Below are positions 25,036-34,024 of a DNA stretch of 39,751 bases, in pieces; positions within the stretch are counted from its first letter, which is position 1, and the number at the start of each line of letters is the position of its first letter. This DNA is from Solidesulfovibrio sp. (GTDB taxonomy: Bacteria; Desulfobacterota; Desulfovibrionia; Desulfovibrionales; Desulfovibrionaceae), in NCBI RefSeq assembly GCF_038562415.1, contig NZ_JBCFBA010000019.1:70865-110615 (forward strand), in the 5' to 3' direction. The notes below the pieces were generated by a model. That model was not told the DNA's origin and ran no database searches. It saw only the letters and a list, made by a program, of their open reading frames with translations. The position numbers and the translations under genes are program-made.

Positions 25036-27435
25036 ATGGCGCTCAAGAAATCGGAATTGTACTCGTCCCTTTGGCAGTCTTGCGACGAGTTGCGCGGCGG
25101 CATGGATGCCAGCCAATACAAGGACTACGTCCTGGTCTTGCTGTTCATCAAATATATCAGCGACAAATACGCGGGCGTCCCCTTTGCCCCCATCGCCATC
25201 CCGGCCGGGGCCAGTTTTGTGGATATGGTGGCCCTCAAGGGCAGGCCGGACATTGGCGACCAGATCAACAAGAAGATCATCGCCCCCTTGGCCGAAGCCA
25301 ACAAGCTGTCCGACATGCCGGACTTTGACGACGCCACCAAGCTCGGCACTGGCAAGGAGAAGGTGGAGCGGCTCACCAACCTCGTCGCCATTTTCGAGAA
25401 CAAGGCCCTGGACTTTTCCAAGAACCGCGCCGACGGCGACGACATTCTGGGCGACGCCTACGAATACCTCATGCGCCACTTCGCCACGGAGAGCGGCAAG
25501 AGCAAGGGGCAGTTCTATACGCCGGCTGAGGTCAGCCGCATCATGGCCCGGATCATCGGCATCCGGGAGGCCGAGACCTCCATGCTGACGACGGTTTATG
25601 ACCCCACCTGCGGCTCGGGGTCGCTGCTGCTCAAGGTCGCTGACGAGGCCGCCACGCCGGTTTCGCTGTATGGCCAGGAGAAGGACGCGGCCACCAGCGG
25701 TCTGGCCCGCATGAACATGATCCTGCACAACAACCCTTCGGCCGAGATCGTGCAGGGCAACACCCTGGCTTCGCCGCGCTTCAAGGAAGGCGACACGCTC
25801 AAGACCTTCGACTTCGTTGTGGCCAATCCGCCTTTCAGCGACAAGCGGTGGAGCACGGGGCTTGATCCGGTCCACGATCCGTTTGCCCGGTTTGCGCCTT
25901 TCGGCGTGCCGCCCGCCAAACAGGGGGATTACGCCTATCTGCTGCACATCGTCCGTTCGCTGAAAAGCACGGGCAAAGGCGCGTGCATCCTGCCCCATGG
26001 CGTGCTTTTCCGGGGCAACGCCGAGGCCGACATCCGCCGGGCGCTGTTGCGCCGTGGCTACCTCAAGGGCATCATCGGCCTGCCGGCCAACCTGTTTTAC
26101 GGCACGGGCATCCCGGCCTGCATCGTCGTGGTGGACAAGGAGGGGGCGCAGGCTCGCAAGGGCGTCTTCATGATCGACGCCAGCGCCGGCTTCATCAAGG
26201 ACGGCCCCAAAAACCGCCTGCGCGACCAAGACATCCACAAGATCGTGGACGTGTTCGCCAGACAGCTTGAAGTTCCGAAGTATTCCCGCATGGTTCCCCT
26301 GGAGGAGATCGAGCGCAACGACTTCAACCTGAATCTGCCGCGCTACATCGACAGCCAGCAGGCCGAAGACCTTCAGGACATCGAGGGGCATCTCAAGGGC
26401 GGCATCCCCGCCGCCGACGTGGAGGCGCTTTCGCGCTATTGGGACGTCTGCCCGCAGCTGCGGCCGGCGCTTTTTACGGACAACCGCCCCGGCTATCTGG
26501 ATTTGGCCGTGGACAAGGCGGCCATCAAGGCGTCGATCTACGAACATCCCGAGTTCGCCCGGTTCGTTGCGGACATGAACGCCCATTTCGACGCTTGGCG
26601 GGGCCGGGTCGCCGCCGACCTGAAGCAGCTTGCGCCCGGGTTTCAGCCCAAGGCGCTCATCGCCGGCCTGTCCGAGGATTTGCTCGGCCATTACGCCGGC
26701 AAGCCGCTCATCGACCCCTACGACATTTACCAGCACCTCATGGATTACTGGGCCGCGACCATGCAGGACGATTGCTATCTCCTTACCGCCGACGGCTGGA
26801 AGGCCGAGACCAGCCGCATCATCGTCAAGACAAAGCAGGGCAAGGAGAAGGACAAGGGCTGGGTGTGCGACTTGGTGCCCAAGGCGCTGGTCGTTGCGCG
26901 GTTTTACGCCAAGGAGCAGCAGGTCGTGGACAAGCTCGCGGCCGACCTGGAGGGTGTGAGCGCCCGGCTGGCCGAGCTGGAAGAGGAGCACGGCGGCGAA
27001 GACGGGGCTTTCTCGGAACTCGACAAGGTGAACAAGGCCAACGTGGCCGCCCGGCTGAGGGAGATCAAGGGCGACAAGGAGGCCAAGGAAGAGGCCGCCG
27101 TTTTGAATGCTTGGGGCAAACTCAACAAGCAAGAGGCCGACCTCAAGAAGCAGCTCAAGGAGCATGAGGACATGCTTGATGGTTGGGTCTACCGCAAGTA
27201 CCCCAAGCTCACCGAAGACGAGGTGAAGGCGCTTGTTGTCGACGACAAATGGCTCGCCGCCCTGGGCGCGGCCATCCACGGCGAGATGGACCGGGTGAGC
27301 CAGGCGCTTACGCGGCGAGTGAAGGAGCTGGCCGAGCGCTACGAGACGCCGCTGCCGGCGTTGACGCAACAGGTTGCCGAGCTGGAAGAGCGGGTGAACG
27401 GTCATCTGGAAAGGATGGGTTTCGCATGGAAGTGA
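25036..27435 (+). CDS. hsdM: type I restriction-modification methyltransferase subunit
   Basis: N6-adenine methyltransferase subunit that modifies host DNA together with HsdS. The 799-residue protein has the HsdM N-terminal helical domain (about 5-145), GQFYTPAEVSRIMARI, the AdoMet-binding motif DPTCGSGSLLLK (189-200) and the catalytic NPPF (264-267). HsdM proteins are usually about 500 residues. Here the C-terminal 280 residues add a lysine/glutamate-rich coiled coil (about 640-720) and a helical tail, a long form also seen in other HsdM families. The ATG at 25036 is preceded by AGGCAGG. It is the first gene of the defence operon and overlaps hsdS by 10 bases. Confidence 0.95.
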   Translation: MALKKSELYSSLWQSCDELRGGMDASQYKDYVLVLLFIKYISDKYAGVPFAPIAIPAGASFVDMVALKGRPDIGDQINKKIIAPLAEANKLSDMPDFDDATKLGTGKEKVERLTNLVAIFENKALDFSKNRADGDDILGDAYEYLMRHFATESGKSKGQFYTPAEVSRIMARIIGIREAETSMLTTVYDPTCGSGSLLLKVADEAATPVSLYGQEKDAATSGLARMNMILHNNPSAEIVQGNTLASPRFKEGDTLKTFDFVVANPPFSDKRWSTGLDPVHDPFARFAPFGVPPAKQGDYAYLLHIVRSLKSTGKGACILPHGVLFRGNAEADIRRALLRRGYLKGIIGLPANLFYGTGIPACIVVVDKEGAQARKGVFMIDASAGFIKDGPKNRLRDQDIHKIVDVFARQLEVPKYSRMVPLEEIERNDFNLNLPRYIDSQQAEDLQDIEGHLKGGIPAADVEALSRYWDVCPQLRPALFTDNRPGYLDLAVDKAAIKASIYEHPEFARFVADMNAHFDAWRGRVAADLKQLAPGFQPKALIAGLSEDLLGHYAGKPLIDPYDIYQHLMDYWAATMQDDCYLLTADGWKAETSRIIVKTKQGKEKDKGWVCDLVPKALVVARFYAKEQQVVDKLAADLEGVSARLAELEEEHGGEDGAFSELDKVNKANVAARLREIKGDKEAKEEAAVLNAWGKLNKQEADLKKQLKEHEDMLDGWVYRKYPKLTEDEVKALVVDDKWLAALGAAIHGEMDRVSQALTRRVKELAERYETPLPALTQQVAELEERVNGHLERMGFAWK

Positions 27436-28718
27436 AGCCCGGGTACAAGATGACGGAAGTTGGGGTTATTCCAGAGGATTGGGAAGTATCTTGTCTTGGG
27501 AAAGAGCTCAGAGAACCAATTCGAAATGGATATAGCCCAGTATGTCCTTCGTTTGAGACCGGTATATGGACGTTATCTTTGTCTTCCGTCACGATGAATG
27601 GATTTGATGCTTCCGGAATCAAGCCTGCCCCTTTGGAGGATCGGAAGATTTATCAGTTTTTGCTTGAAGAGAAGGACATAGTTGTTAGCAGATCTAATAC
27701 GCCTGATCGCGTTGGTCTAGCTGGAATTTATCGTGGTGAACCTGCGCCATGCTCTTATCCAGACCTCCTGATGAGAGTCCGAGTAGGTAATTCACTCGAT
27801 CCTGGTTATTTGTTGTTTTGCCTTTTGTCCTTTTCAGGTAGGCGTTTTTTCTCTGAGAACGCTCGAGGCTCCAGTAGTTCGATGGTAAAAATTGACCGAA
27901 CTATATTGGAGTCATTTCCTATTCCTCTTCCACCCACTAAATCAGAGCAAGAAGCCATCGCCTCCACCCTCTCCGACGTCGACGTCCTCATCGAATCCCT
28001 GGAGCAACTCATCACTAAGAAGCGGAACATCAAGCAGGGGGCGATGCAGGAGTTGCTGACAGGAAAGAGGAGGTTGCCGGGGTTTAGTGGGGAGTGGGAA
28101 GAAAAAAGTTTCGGCGAATTATTTGAATTCAGTGGTGGTTTCACAGCTTCACGCGACCAACTTTCTTGCGAAGGTTATTGCTACTTGCATTATGGAGATA
28201 TTCATACATCAAATAAGATGTTTGTCGATGTGACTGAGGAGTATCAGGAGATTCCGAAACTTGGTGTTGAGATAGGGAAGGTTTCTCGGTCTTCGCTGCT
28301 TGAAGATGGTGATGTTGTTTTTGTTGATGCGTCAGAGGATGAGGATGGTGTGAGTCGGTATGTGGTTGTCGTTAATCCGGCAAAGGTGCCGTTCATATCC
28401 GGGCTGCATACTATTGTTTCGAAGGTCAAAGGGGACTGTTTTGACAACTTGTACAAGAGGTATTGTTTTCAATCTGAGAGGATAAAGCGGCAGTTTAGAT
28501 TTTATGCTGTCGGGACAAAGGTGTCTGGGATAAATAAGAAAAGTATTTGCAAAATATCCATTCCGATTCCAAAATTCGAAGAACAAGTGGCTATCGGGGC
28601 TATTTTGAACAACATGGATGCCGAGCTTGCTGCGATTGAGGTAAAACTCTCCAAAGCCCGCCACCTCAAACAAGCCATGATGCAAGAACTCCTCACCGGG
28701 CGGATCAGGCTCGTATGA
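27426..28718 (+). CDS. hsdS: type I restriction-modification specificity subunit
   Basis: Sets the recognition site for the HsdM/HsdR complex. The 430-residue protein shows the usual two target-recognition domains (about 15-175 and 215-385), each followed by a conserved helix. The first helix contains EQEAIASTLSDVDVLIESLE and ends QGAMQELLTGKRRLPGF; the second contains EQVAIGAILNNMDAELAAIE and ends QAMMQELLTGRIRLV. The DNA for both recognition domains is AT-rich, while the conserved helices and both flanking genes are GC-rich, which points to replaced domains. It overlaps hsdM by 10 bases and the next gene by 4. Confidence 0.95.
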   Translation: MEVKPGYKMTEVGVIPEDWEVSCLGKELREPIRNGYSPVCPSFETGIWTLSLSSVTMNGFDASGIKPAPLEDRKIYQFLLEEKDIVVSRSNTPDRVGLAGIYRGEPAPCSYPDLLMRVRVGNSLDPGYLLFCLLSFSGRRFFSENARGSSSSMVKIDRTILESFPIPLPPTKSEQEAIASTLSDVDVLIESLEQLITKKRNIKQGAMQELLTGKRRLPGFSGEWEEKSFGELFEFSGGFTASRDQLSCEGYCYLHYGDIHTSNKMFVDVTEEYQEIPKLGVEIGKVSRSSLLEDGDVVFVDASEDEDGVSRYVVVVNPAKVPFISGLHTIVSKVKGDCFDNLYKRYCFQSERIKRQFRFYAVGTKVSGINKKSICKISIPIPKFEEQVAIGAILNNMDAELAAIEVKLSKARHLKQAMMQELLTGRIRLV

Positions 28719-30220
28719 ACCCCATCCGCGTCTTCATCAGCAGTGTCCAGCGGGAACTGGCGGCAGAGCGGGCAGCCCTGCGCGATTTCCTGGCCGGCGA
28801 TGCACTGATGCGGCGCTTTTTTGTCCCCTTCCTTTTCGAAGACATCCCCGCCGCCGACCGGCGCGCCGACCATGTGTATCTGGATGAGGTGTCGGCCTGC
28901 GACATCTACGTGGGCCTGTTCGGCCTTGATTACGGCTACGAGGACGCCGAAGGCGTCTCCCCCACCCAGCGGGAATTCGAGCAGGCCACCCGCGCGCACA
29001 AGCACCGCCTGATCTTTATCAAAAGCGCCGCCGCCGCCTCGCGCCACCCCAAGATGCTGGCGCTCATACGGCAGGCGGAAAGCCAACTCGTGCGGCGCAG
29101 ATTCGCCTCCACGCCCGAACTGGTGTCCGGCCTCTACGCCGCCTTGATCCAGTATCTGGAGGATAAGGAACTGATCCGCACCGGCCCCTTCGACGCCTCG
29201 CCCTGCCCGCGTGCCGCCCTGGCCGACCTGGACGAGGAACGGATGCGGGTGTTCATACGCCGCGCCAGACGCGCCAGAAATTTCCCCCTGCCCGAGGAGG
29301 CCACGCCGGCCGAACTGCTCACGCACCTCAACCTCTTGGACGGCGAGCGCATCGCCAACGCGGCCATGCTCCTTTTCGGGCGGCAGCCCCAGTGGTTTCT
29401 GCTCTCCTCCGAAGTGAAGTGCGCCCATTACCACGGCCTCGAGGTCGCCAAGCCGATTCCGTCCTATCAGGTCTACAAGGGCACGGTGTTCGATCTGGTC
29501 GATCAGGCCGTGGATTTCGTCCTTTCGAAAATCAATCTGCACGTCGGCACCCGCGAGGCCGGCCCCGAAGCGCCGGTGGAATACGAGATTCCCCGCGACG
29601 CCGTGGCCGAGGCTATCGTCAATGCCGTGGCCCACCGGGACTACACGAGCGCGGGCAGCGTGCAAGTGATGCTCTTTGCCGACCGGCTGGAGGTCTGGAA
29701 CCCCGGGACGTTGCCGCCGTCGCTCTCCCTGGACAAGCTGCGCGGACCGCACGGATCGGTGCCGGGCAATCCGCTTTTGGCCGAACCGTTGTATCTGGCC
29801 CGCTACATCGAACGCATGGGCACCGGCACGGGCGACATGATCCGCCGCTGCCGCGAGGCGGGGCTGGCGGAACCGGCGTTTTCTGTCTCCGACGGCTTCA
29901 CGACGACGCTCTGGCGCAAGGTTGTGGCGTCCGCCCCCGAAGTGACCCGGGAAGTGACCCATGAAGTCACCCGGGAAGTGACCCGGGAAGTCGCCCGGGT
30001 AGTCGAGGTCATGGGCGGCGAGATGAAACGCGTCGAAATCCAGGAAGCGCTGGGACTCAGCGACGAGGACAGTTTCCGCAAAGTCTACCTTGTTCCTGCT
30101 CTGGAGGCCGGCGTCGTGGAAATGACCATCCCGGACAAGCCCAGAAGCAGCAAACAGCGCTACAGACTGACGGCCCTTGGCAGAGCGCTTCGGGAAACCC
30201 TCGCCAAACAATCGGGGTAA
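28715..30220 (+). CDS. DUF4062 domain fused to a GHKL-type ATPase (HATPase_c_4) domain
   Basis: A 501-residue protein. Residues 1-105 match DUF4062: VFISSVQRELAAERAALRDF, then DEVSACDIYVGLFGLDYGY and REFEQATRAHKHRLIFIK, similar in style to TIR-like nucleotide-binding folds (inference). Residues about 200-410 match the ATPase region usually found behind AlbA/Schlafen-type domains: EAIVNAVAHRDY (N-box), DRLEVWNPGTLP and ERMGTGTGDMIRRCREAG. A repeat EVTREVTHEVTREVTREV (about 409-427) links to a C-terminal winged-helix-like tail. It starts within the hsdS stop (ATGA) and ends 2 bases before hsdR, so it is built into the restriction operon. Its role is unknown; control of restriction or an effector role are both possible. 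Confidence 0.85.
   Translation: MNPIRVFISSVQRELAAERAALRDFLAGDALMRRFFVPFLFEDIPAADRRADHVYLDEVSACDIYVGLFGLDYGYEDAEGVSPTQREFEQATRAHKHRLIFIKSAAAASRHPKMLALIRQAESQLVRRRFASTPELVSGLYAALIQYLEDKELIRTGPFDASPCPRAALADLDEERMRVFIRRARRARNFPLPEEATPAELLTHLNLLDGERIANAAMLLFGRQPQWFLLSSEVKCAHYHGLEVAKPIPSYQVYKGTVFDLVDQAVDFVLSKINLHVGTREAGPEAPVEYEIPRDAVAEAIVNAVAHRDYTSAGSVQVMLFADRLEVWNPGTLPPSLSLDKLRGPHGSVPGNPLLAEPLYLARYIERMGTGTGDMIRRCREAGLAEPAFSVSDGFTTTLWRKVVASAPEVTREVTHEVTREVTREVARVVEVMGGEMKRVEIQEALGLSDEDSFRKVYLVPALEAGVVEMTIPDKPRSSKQRYRLTALGRALRETLAKQSG
29939..29998 (+). repeat. five tandem 12-bp units inside the DUF4062 gene
   Basis: Units of the type GAAGTGACCCGG occur five times in a row, with few changes, and encode EVTR/EVTH/EVAR. 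Because 12 is a multiple of 3, gain or loss of a unit would change linker length without a frameshift. Confidence 0.85.
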
Positions 30221-30222
30221 AC

Positions 30223-33200
30223 ATGATCGGCATCGGGAAGCCGGAACGAGCCACCCAGGATCGGGTGATCGCCCTGTTCCGGGACGAGTTGGGGTACCGA
30301 TTCCTCGGAGACTTCTCCGACCGCCAGGGCAACAGCAACATCGCGCTGCCCCTGCTCGAAGCCTTCCTGGCCCGCAGCGGCTACACGCCCGAGCAGATAA
30401 ACGCCGCCACCCAGAAGCTGCTCACGGAAGCCAACAATCACGGCCGCAGCCTTTACGCCAATAATCAGGCGGTCTACGGCCTGCTGCGCTACGGCGTGGC
30501 GGTCAAGACCGACGCCGGCAAACCCACCGAGACGGTCCGCCTCGTCAACTGGGGAGAACCCGGAAAAAACGATTTCGCCATCGCCGAGGAAGTGACCCTG
30601 AGGGGCAACCTGACCCGGCGGCCCGACCTCGTGCTCTACGTCAACGGCATCGCGGTCGGCGTGTTGGAACTCAAAAACAGCCGGGTTTCCATCGGCGAAG
30701 GCATCCGCCAGAGCCTTTCCAACCAACAGCCCGAGTTCAACGCCTGGTTTTTCAGCACGGTGCAGTACATCTTCGCGGGAAACGATTCCGAAGGCATGCG
30801 CTATGGCACGATCGGCACCCCGGAGAAATATTTTCTGAAATGGAAGGAGGACGAAGAGGACGACAGCCGGTACAAGCTGGACAAGTACCTGCTCAAGATG
30901 TGCCGCAAGGACCGCTTCCTCGAATTGCTTTACGACTTCGTGCTCTTCGACGGTGGCGTAAAAAAGCTGCCGCGCCCCCACCAGTATTTCGGCATCAAGG
31001 CGGCCCAGGAGCATGTCCGAAAGCGCAAGGGCGGCATCATCTGGCACACCCAGGGCAGCGGCAAAAGCATCGTCATGGTACTTTTGGCCAAGTGGATTCT
31101 GGAAAACAACCCCCATGCCCGGGTGGTCGTCGTCACCGACCGCGACGAACTCGACAAGCAGATCGAGCGCGTCTTCACGGAAGCCGGCGAAGCCATAACG
31201 CGCACCACCAGCGGCGGTGACCTCATGCGCCGACTCGGTCAGGCCACGCCGCGCCTGCTCTGTTCCCTGGTCCATAAATTCGGCCGCCGCGACGTGGACG
31301 ATTTCGACGCCTTTATCAAGGACCTGCAAGCCCAGCCCAGCCAGACCGTGGGCGAGGTGTTCGTCTTCGTGGACGAATGCCACCGAACCCAGTCCGGCCG
31401 GCTGCACAAGGTGATGAAGGCCCTGATGCCAAACGCCGTCTTCATCGGCTTCACCGGCACGCCCCTGCTGAAAAAAGACAAGCAGACCAGCTTGGAGGTT
31501 TTCGGCGGCTACATCCATACCTACAAGTTCAACGAAGGCGTTGAAGATGGCGTGATCCTCGATCTGGTCTACGAGGCCCGGGACATCGACCAGCGCATCG
31601 GCTCCAGCGAGAAGATCGACGCCTGGTTCGAGGCCAAGACCAAGGGCCTTAACGACTGGCAGAAAGACGAGCTGAAAAAGCAGTGGGGCACCATGAAAAA
31701 CGTGCTCAGCTCGCGCTCCAGGATCGACCGCGTCATAAACGACATCATTTTCGACTTCAGCGTCAAACCCCGGTTGTCCAATGACCGGGGCAACGCCATC
31801 CTGGTTGCTTCCAGCATCTACGAAGCTTGCAAGTACTTCACCATGCTCCAGAAGACGCCGTTCAAGGGAAAATGCGCCCTGGTGACGTCCTACAATCCCC
31901 AGGCCAAGGATGTGACCACGGAGGAAACCGGAGCCAACACCGAGACCGAGAAGCAATCCATCTACAACACCTACGAGGACTTGCTCAAAGGCGTGGAAGC
32001 TCGGCCGAACATGTCCAGGACGGAAACCTACGAGGAGTGGGCCAAGGACCTGTTCACCAGGGAACCGGCCAACATGAAGCTGCTCGTGGTGGTGGACAAG
32101 CTCCTCACCGGCTTCGACGCGCCGCCTTGCAGTTACCTGTACATCGACAAGTCCATGCAGGACCATGGCCTTTTCCAGGCCATCTGCCGCACCAACAGGT
32201 TGGACGGCGACGACAAAGATTTCGGCTACGTCGTCGATTACAAGGATCTTTTTCGGAAGGTCGAAAACGCCATCGCCGTTTACACCTCGGAGCTGGACCA
32301 CAGCGCCGCCGGGGCCGACCCGGAAATCCTGCTCAAGGATCGGCTCAAAAACGGCAAGGAACGCCTGGACAGCGCCCTGGAGGCCGCCATTTTGCTCTGC
32401 GAGCCGGTGGAGCCGCCCAAGGGCGAGCTGGAGTACATTCGCTATTTCTGCGGCAATACGGAAATCGTCTCGGACCTGGAGGAGCGGGAGCCCCGCCGGG
32501 CGGCCCTGTATAAGGCGACCGTCGCCTTGGTGCGCGCCTACGCCAATATTTCGGACGAACTCGAGGAGGCCGGGTACTCGGCGGCGGATATCGCCCGCAT
32601 CAAGCGCCAACTCAAGGAATTTCTGGACATCAGGGACACGGTCCGCAAGGCCAGCGGCGAGGAACTTGACCTCAAGCCCTACGAAGCCGACATGCGCCAC
32701 CTGATCGACACCTACATCGAAGCCGACGAACCCAGGCGCATTTCCCCCTTCGATAACCTAAGCCTGCTCGAACTGATCGTGAAGACGGGGATCGCCAAGG
32801 CCATCGACGAACGGCTCGGGGCGCACAAGGGCGACAAGAACGCCGTGGCGGAAACCATCGAGAACAACGTCCGCAAGAAGATCATCAAGGAGCACCTCAG
32901 CGACCCCGAATTTTACGAGAAGATGTCCGCGCTTCTGAGCGAGATCATTGCCGCCCGCAAGGCAAAGGCCGTCAAGTATGAGGAATATCTGCGACAAATT
33001 GCCGAGTTGGCCCGGAGGGTGTCGCAGGGACACGGCCCAGATATGCCGAAACAGCTGGATAGCCCGGGGAAACGAGCGCTTTACAACAACCTCGGCCAGG
33101 ACGAGGAATTGGCGCTCAAGGTCGATGCGGCCGTGAAAGGGGCAAGGCCTGACAGTTGGCGGGGCAACCAGGTCAAGGAGAACATGGTCAAGGCAGCGCT

Positions 33201-33276
33201 GTTGCCGCTCCTTGGCGGCGATGCGGCCGAAGTGGAGCGGGTCTTTCTCATCATCAAGGCCCAAGGCGAGTATTAA
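30223..33276 (+). CDS. hsdR: type I restriction endonuclease subunit R
   Basis: Motor and nuclease subunit of the type I system. The 1017-residue protein has the PD-ExK nuclease site near the N-terminus (RPDLVLYV with Asp135, then ELK at 149-151), and a superfamily 2 helicase with the P-loop HTQGSGKS (274-281), DECHR (383-387) and GFTGTPLL near 405. The second helicase half contains VVDKLLTGFDAPPCSYLYID and the AICRTNR arginine-finger segment. The C-terminal 300 residues are helical, for binding to the methylase core. It starts 2 bases after the DUF4062 gene and shares one base with the next gene. Confidence 0.96.
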   Translation: MIGIGKPERATQDRVIALFRDELGYRFLGDFSDRQGNSNIALPLLEAFLARSGYTPEQINAATQKLLTEANNHGRSLYANNQAVYGLLRYGVAVKTDAGKPTETVRLVNWGEPGKNDFAIAEEVTLRGNLTRRPDLVLYVNGIAVGVLELKNSRVSIGEGIRQSLSNQQPEFNAWFFSTVQYIFAGNDSEGMRYGTIGTPEKYFLKWKEDEEDDSRYKLDKYLLKMCRKDRFLELLYDFVLFDGGVKKLPRPHQYFGIKAAQEHVRKRKGGIIWHTQGSGKSIVMVLLAKWILENNPHARVVVVTDRDELDKQIERVFTEAGEAITRTTSGGDLMRRLGQATPRLLCSLVHKFGRRDVDDFDAFIKDLQAQPSQTVGEVFVFVDECHRTQSGRLHKVMKALMPNAVFIGFTGTPLLKKDKQTSLEVFGGYIHTYKFNEGVEDGVILDLVYEARDIDQRIGSSEKIDAWFEAKTKGLNDWQKDELKKQWGTMKNVLSSRSRIDRVINDIIFDFSVKPRLSNDRGNAILVASSIYEACKYFTMLQKTPFKGKCALVTSYNPQAKDVTTEETGANTETEKQSIYNTYEDLLKGVEARPNMSRTETYEEWAKDLFTREPANMKLLVVVDKLLTGFDAPPCSYLYIDKSMQDHGLFQAICRTNRLDGDDKDFGYVVDYKDLFRKVENAIAVYTSELDHSAAGADPEILLKDRLKNGKERLDSALEAAILLCEPVEPPKGELEYIRYFCGNTEIVSDLEEREPRRAALYKATVALVRAYANISDELEEAGYSAADIARIKRQLKEFLDIRDTVRKASGEELDLKPYEADMRHLIDTYIEADEPRRISPFDNLSLLELIVKTGIAKAIDERLGAHKGDKNAVAETIENNVRKKIIKEHLSDPEFYEKMSALLSEIIAARKAKAVKYEEYLRQIAELARRVSQGHGPDMPKQLDSPGKRALYNNLGQDEELALKVDAAVKGARPDSWRGNQVKENMVKAALLPLLGGDAAEVERVFLIIKAQGEY

Positions 33277-33992
33277 TGGCAGCGGGATTTACCTTGGGAG
33301 AAATGGAAGTGGATGTCATCTTCAAGGATATAAAAAACATCCACTTGAGCGTCTATCCGCCGGCAGGCAAGGTGCGGGTGGCAGCTCCGCTTCGGATGAA
33401 CCTGGACACAATCCGAGTCTTTACCATCTCGAAGCTTGATTGGATAAAAAAGCAGCAGCGGAAGTTTCTAGAGCAGGATCGTGAGACGCCCCGGGAATAT
33501 CTTGAACGGGAAAGCCACGATCTTTGGGGTAAACGCTACTTGATGAACATCGTGGAGCAAGATGTTGCCCCCCGAGTGGAACTTGAACACCACCGCATTG
33601 TGTTGTTCATTCGCCCAGGCACCGATGAGCGTAAGCGACAGGAAGTCGTGGACGGCTGGTATCGGAACCAGCTAAGGATCGCCGCGCATCCATTGATCAG
33701 CAAATGGGAGCAGCGCCTTGAAGTTCGGATAGCTCGGCTTTTTATACGGAAGATGAAAACCCGATGGGGGAGTTGCAATCCTTCATCGAAAAGCATCCGG
33801 CTGAATACAGATTTGGCCAAGAAGCCTAAGGTTTGCCTGGAGTATATCGTCGTTCACGAACTGGCGCATCTCATCGAGCCAAACCATGGGACAAAATTCG
33901 TAGAGCTTATGGACCATTTTTTGCCGAAGTGGCGATTATACCGTGAACAATTGAACCGACTTCCGGTAAGTCATGAAGAATGGATGTACTGA
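33276..33992 (+). CDS. YgjP-like metallopeptidase (DUF45/M48-type)
   Basis: A 238-residue protein with the YgjP/DUF45 layout: a beta-rich N-terminal part, a middle WGKRYLMNIVEQ block, then KTRWGSCNPSSKSIRLNTDL and the zinc site HELAH (194-198) with His204 in EPNHG. Relatives occur often next to type I restriction genes, but their substrate is not known; proteolytic control of the restriction complex is a plausible guess. The ATG overlaps the hsdR stop by one base, so it is a true member of the operon. Confidence 0.92.
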   Translation: MAAGFTLGEMEVDVIFKDIKNIHLSVYPPAGKVRVAAPLRMNLDTIRVFTISKLDWIKKQQRKFLEQDRETPREYLERESHDLWGKRYLMNIVEQDVAPRVELEHHRIVLFIRPGTDERKRQEVVDGWYRNQLRIAAHPLISKWEQRLEVRIARLFIRKMKTRWGSCNPSSKSIRLNTDLAKKPKVCLEYIVVHELAHLIEPNHGTKFVELMDHFLPKWRLYREQLNRLPVSHEEWMY

Positions 33993-34024
33993 AAGGGCTT
34001 TGAAAAAGGGAGTTGGGGAAGGCC

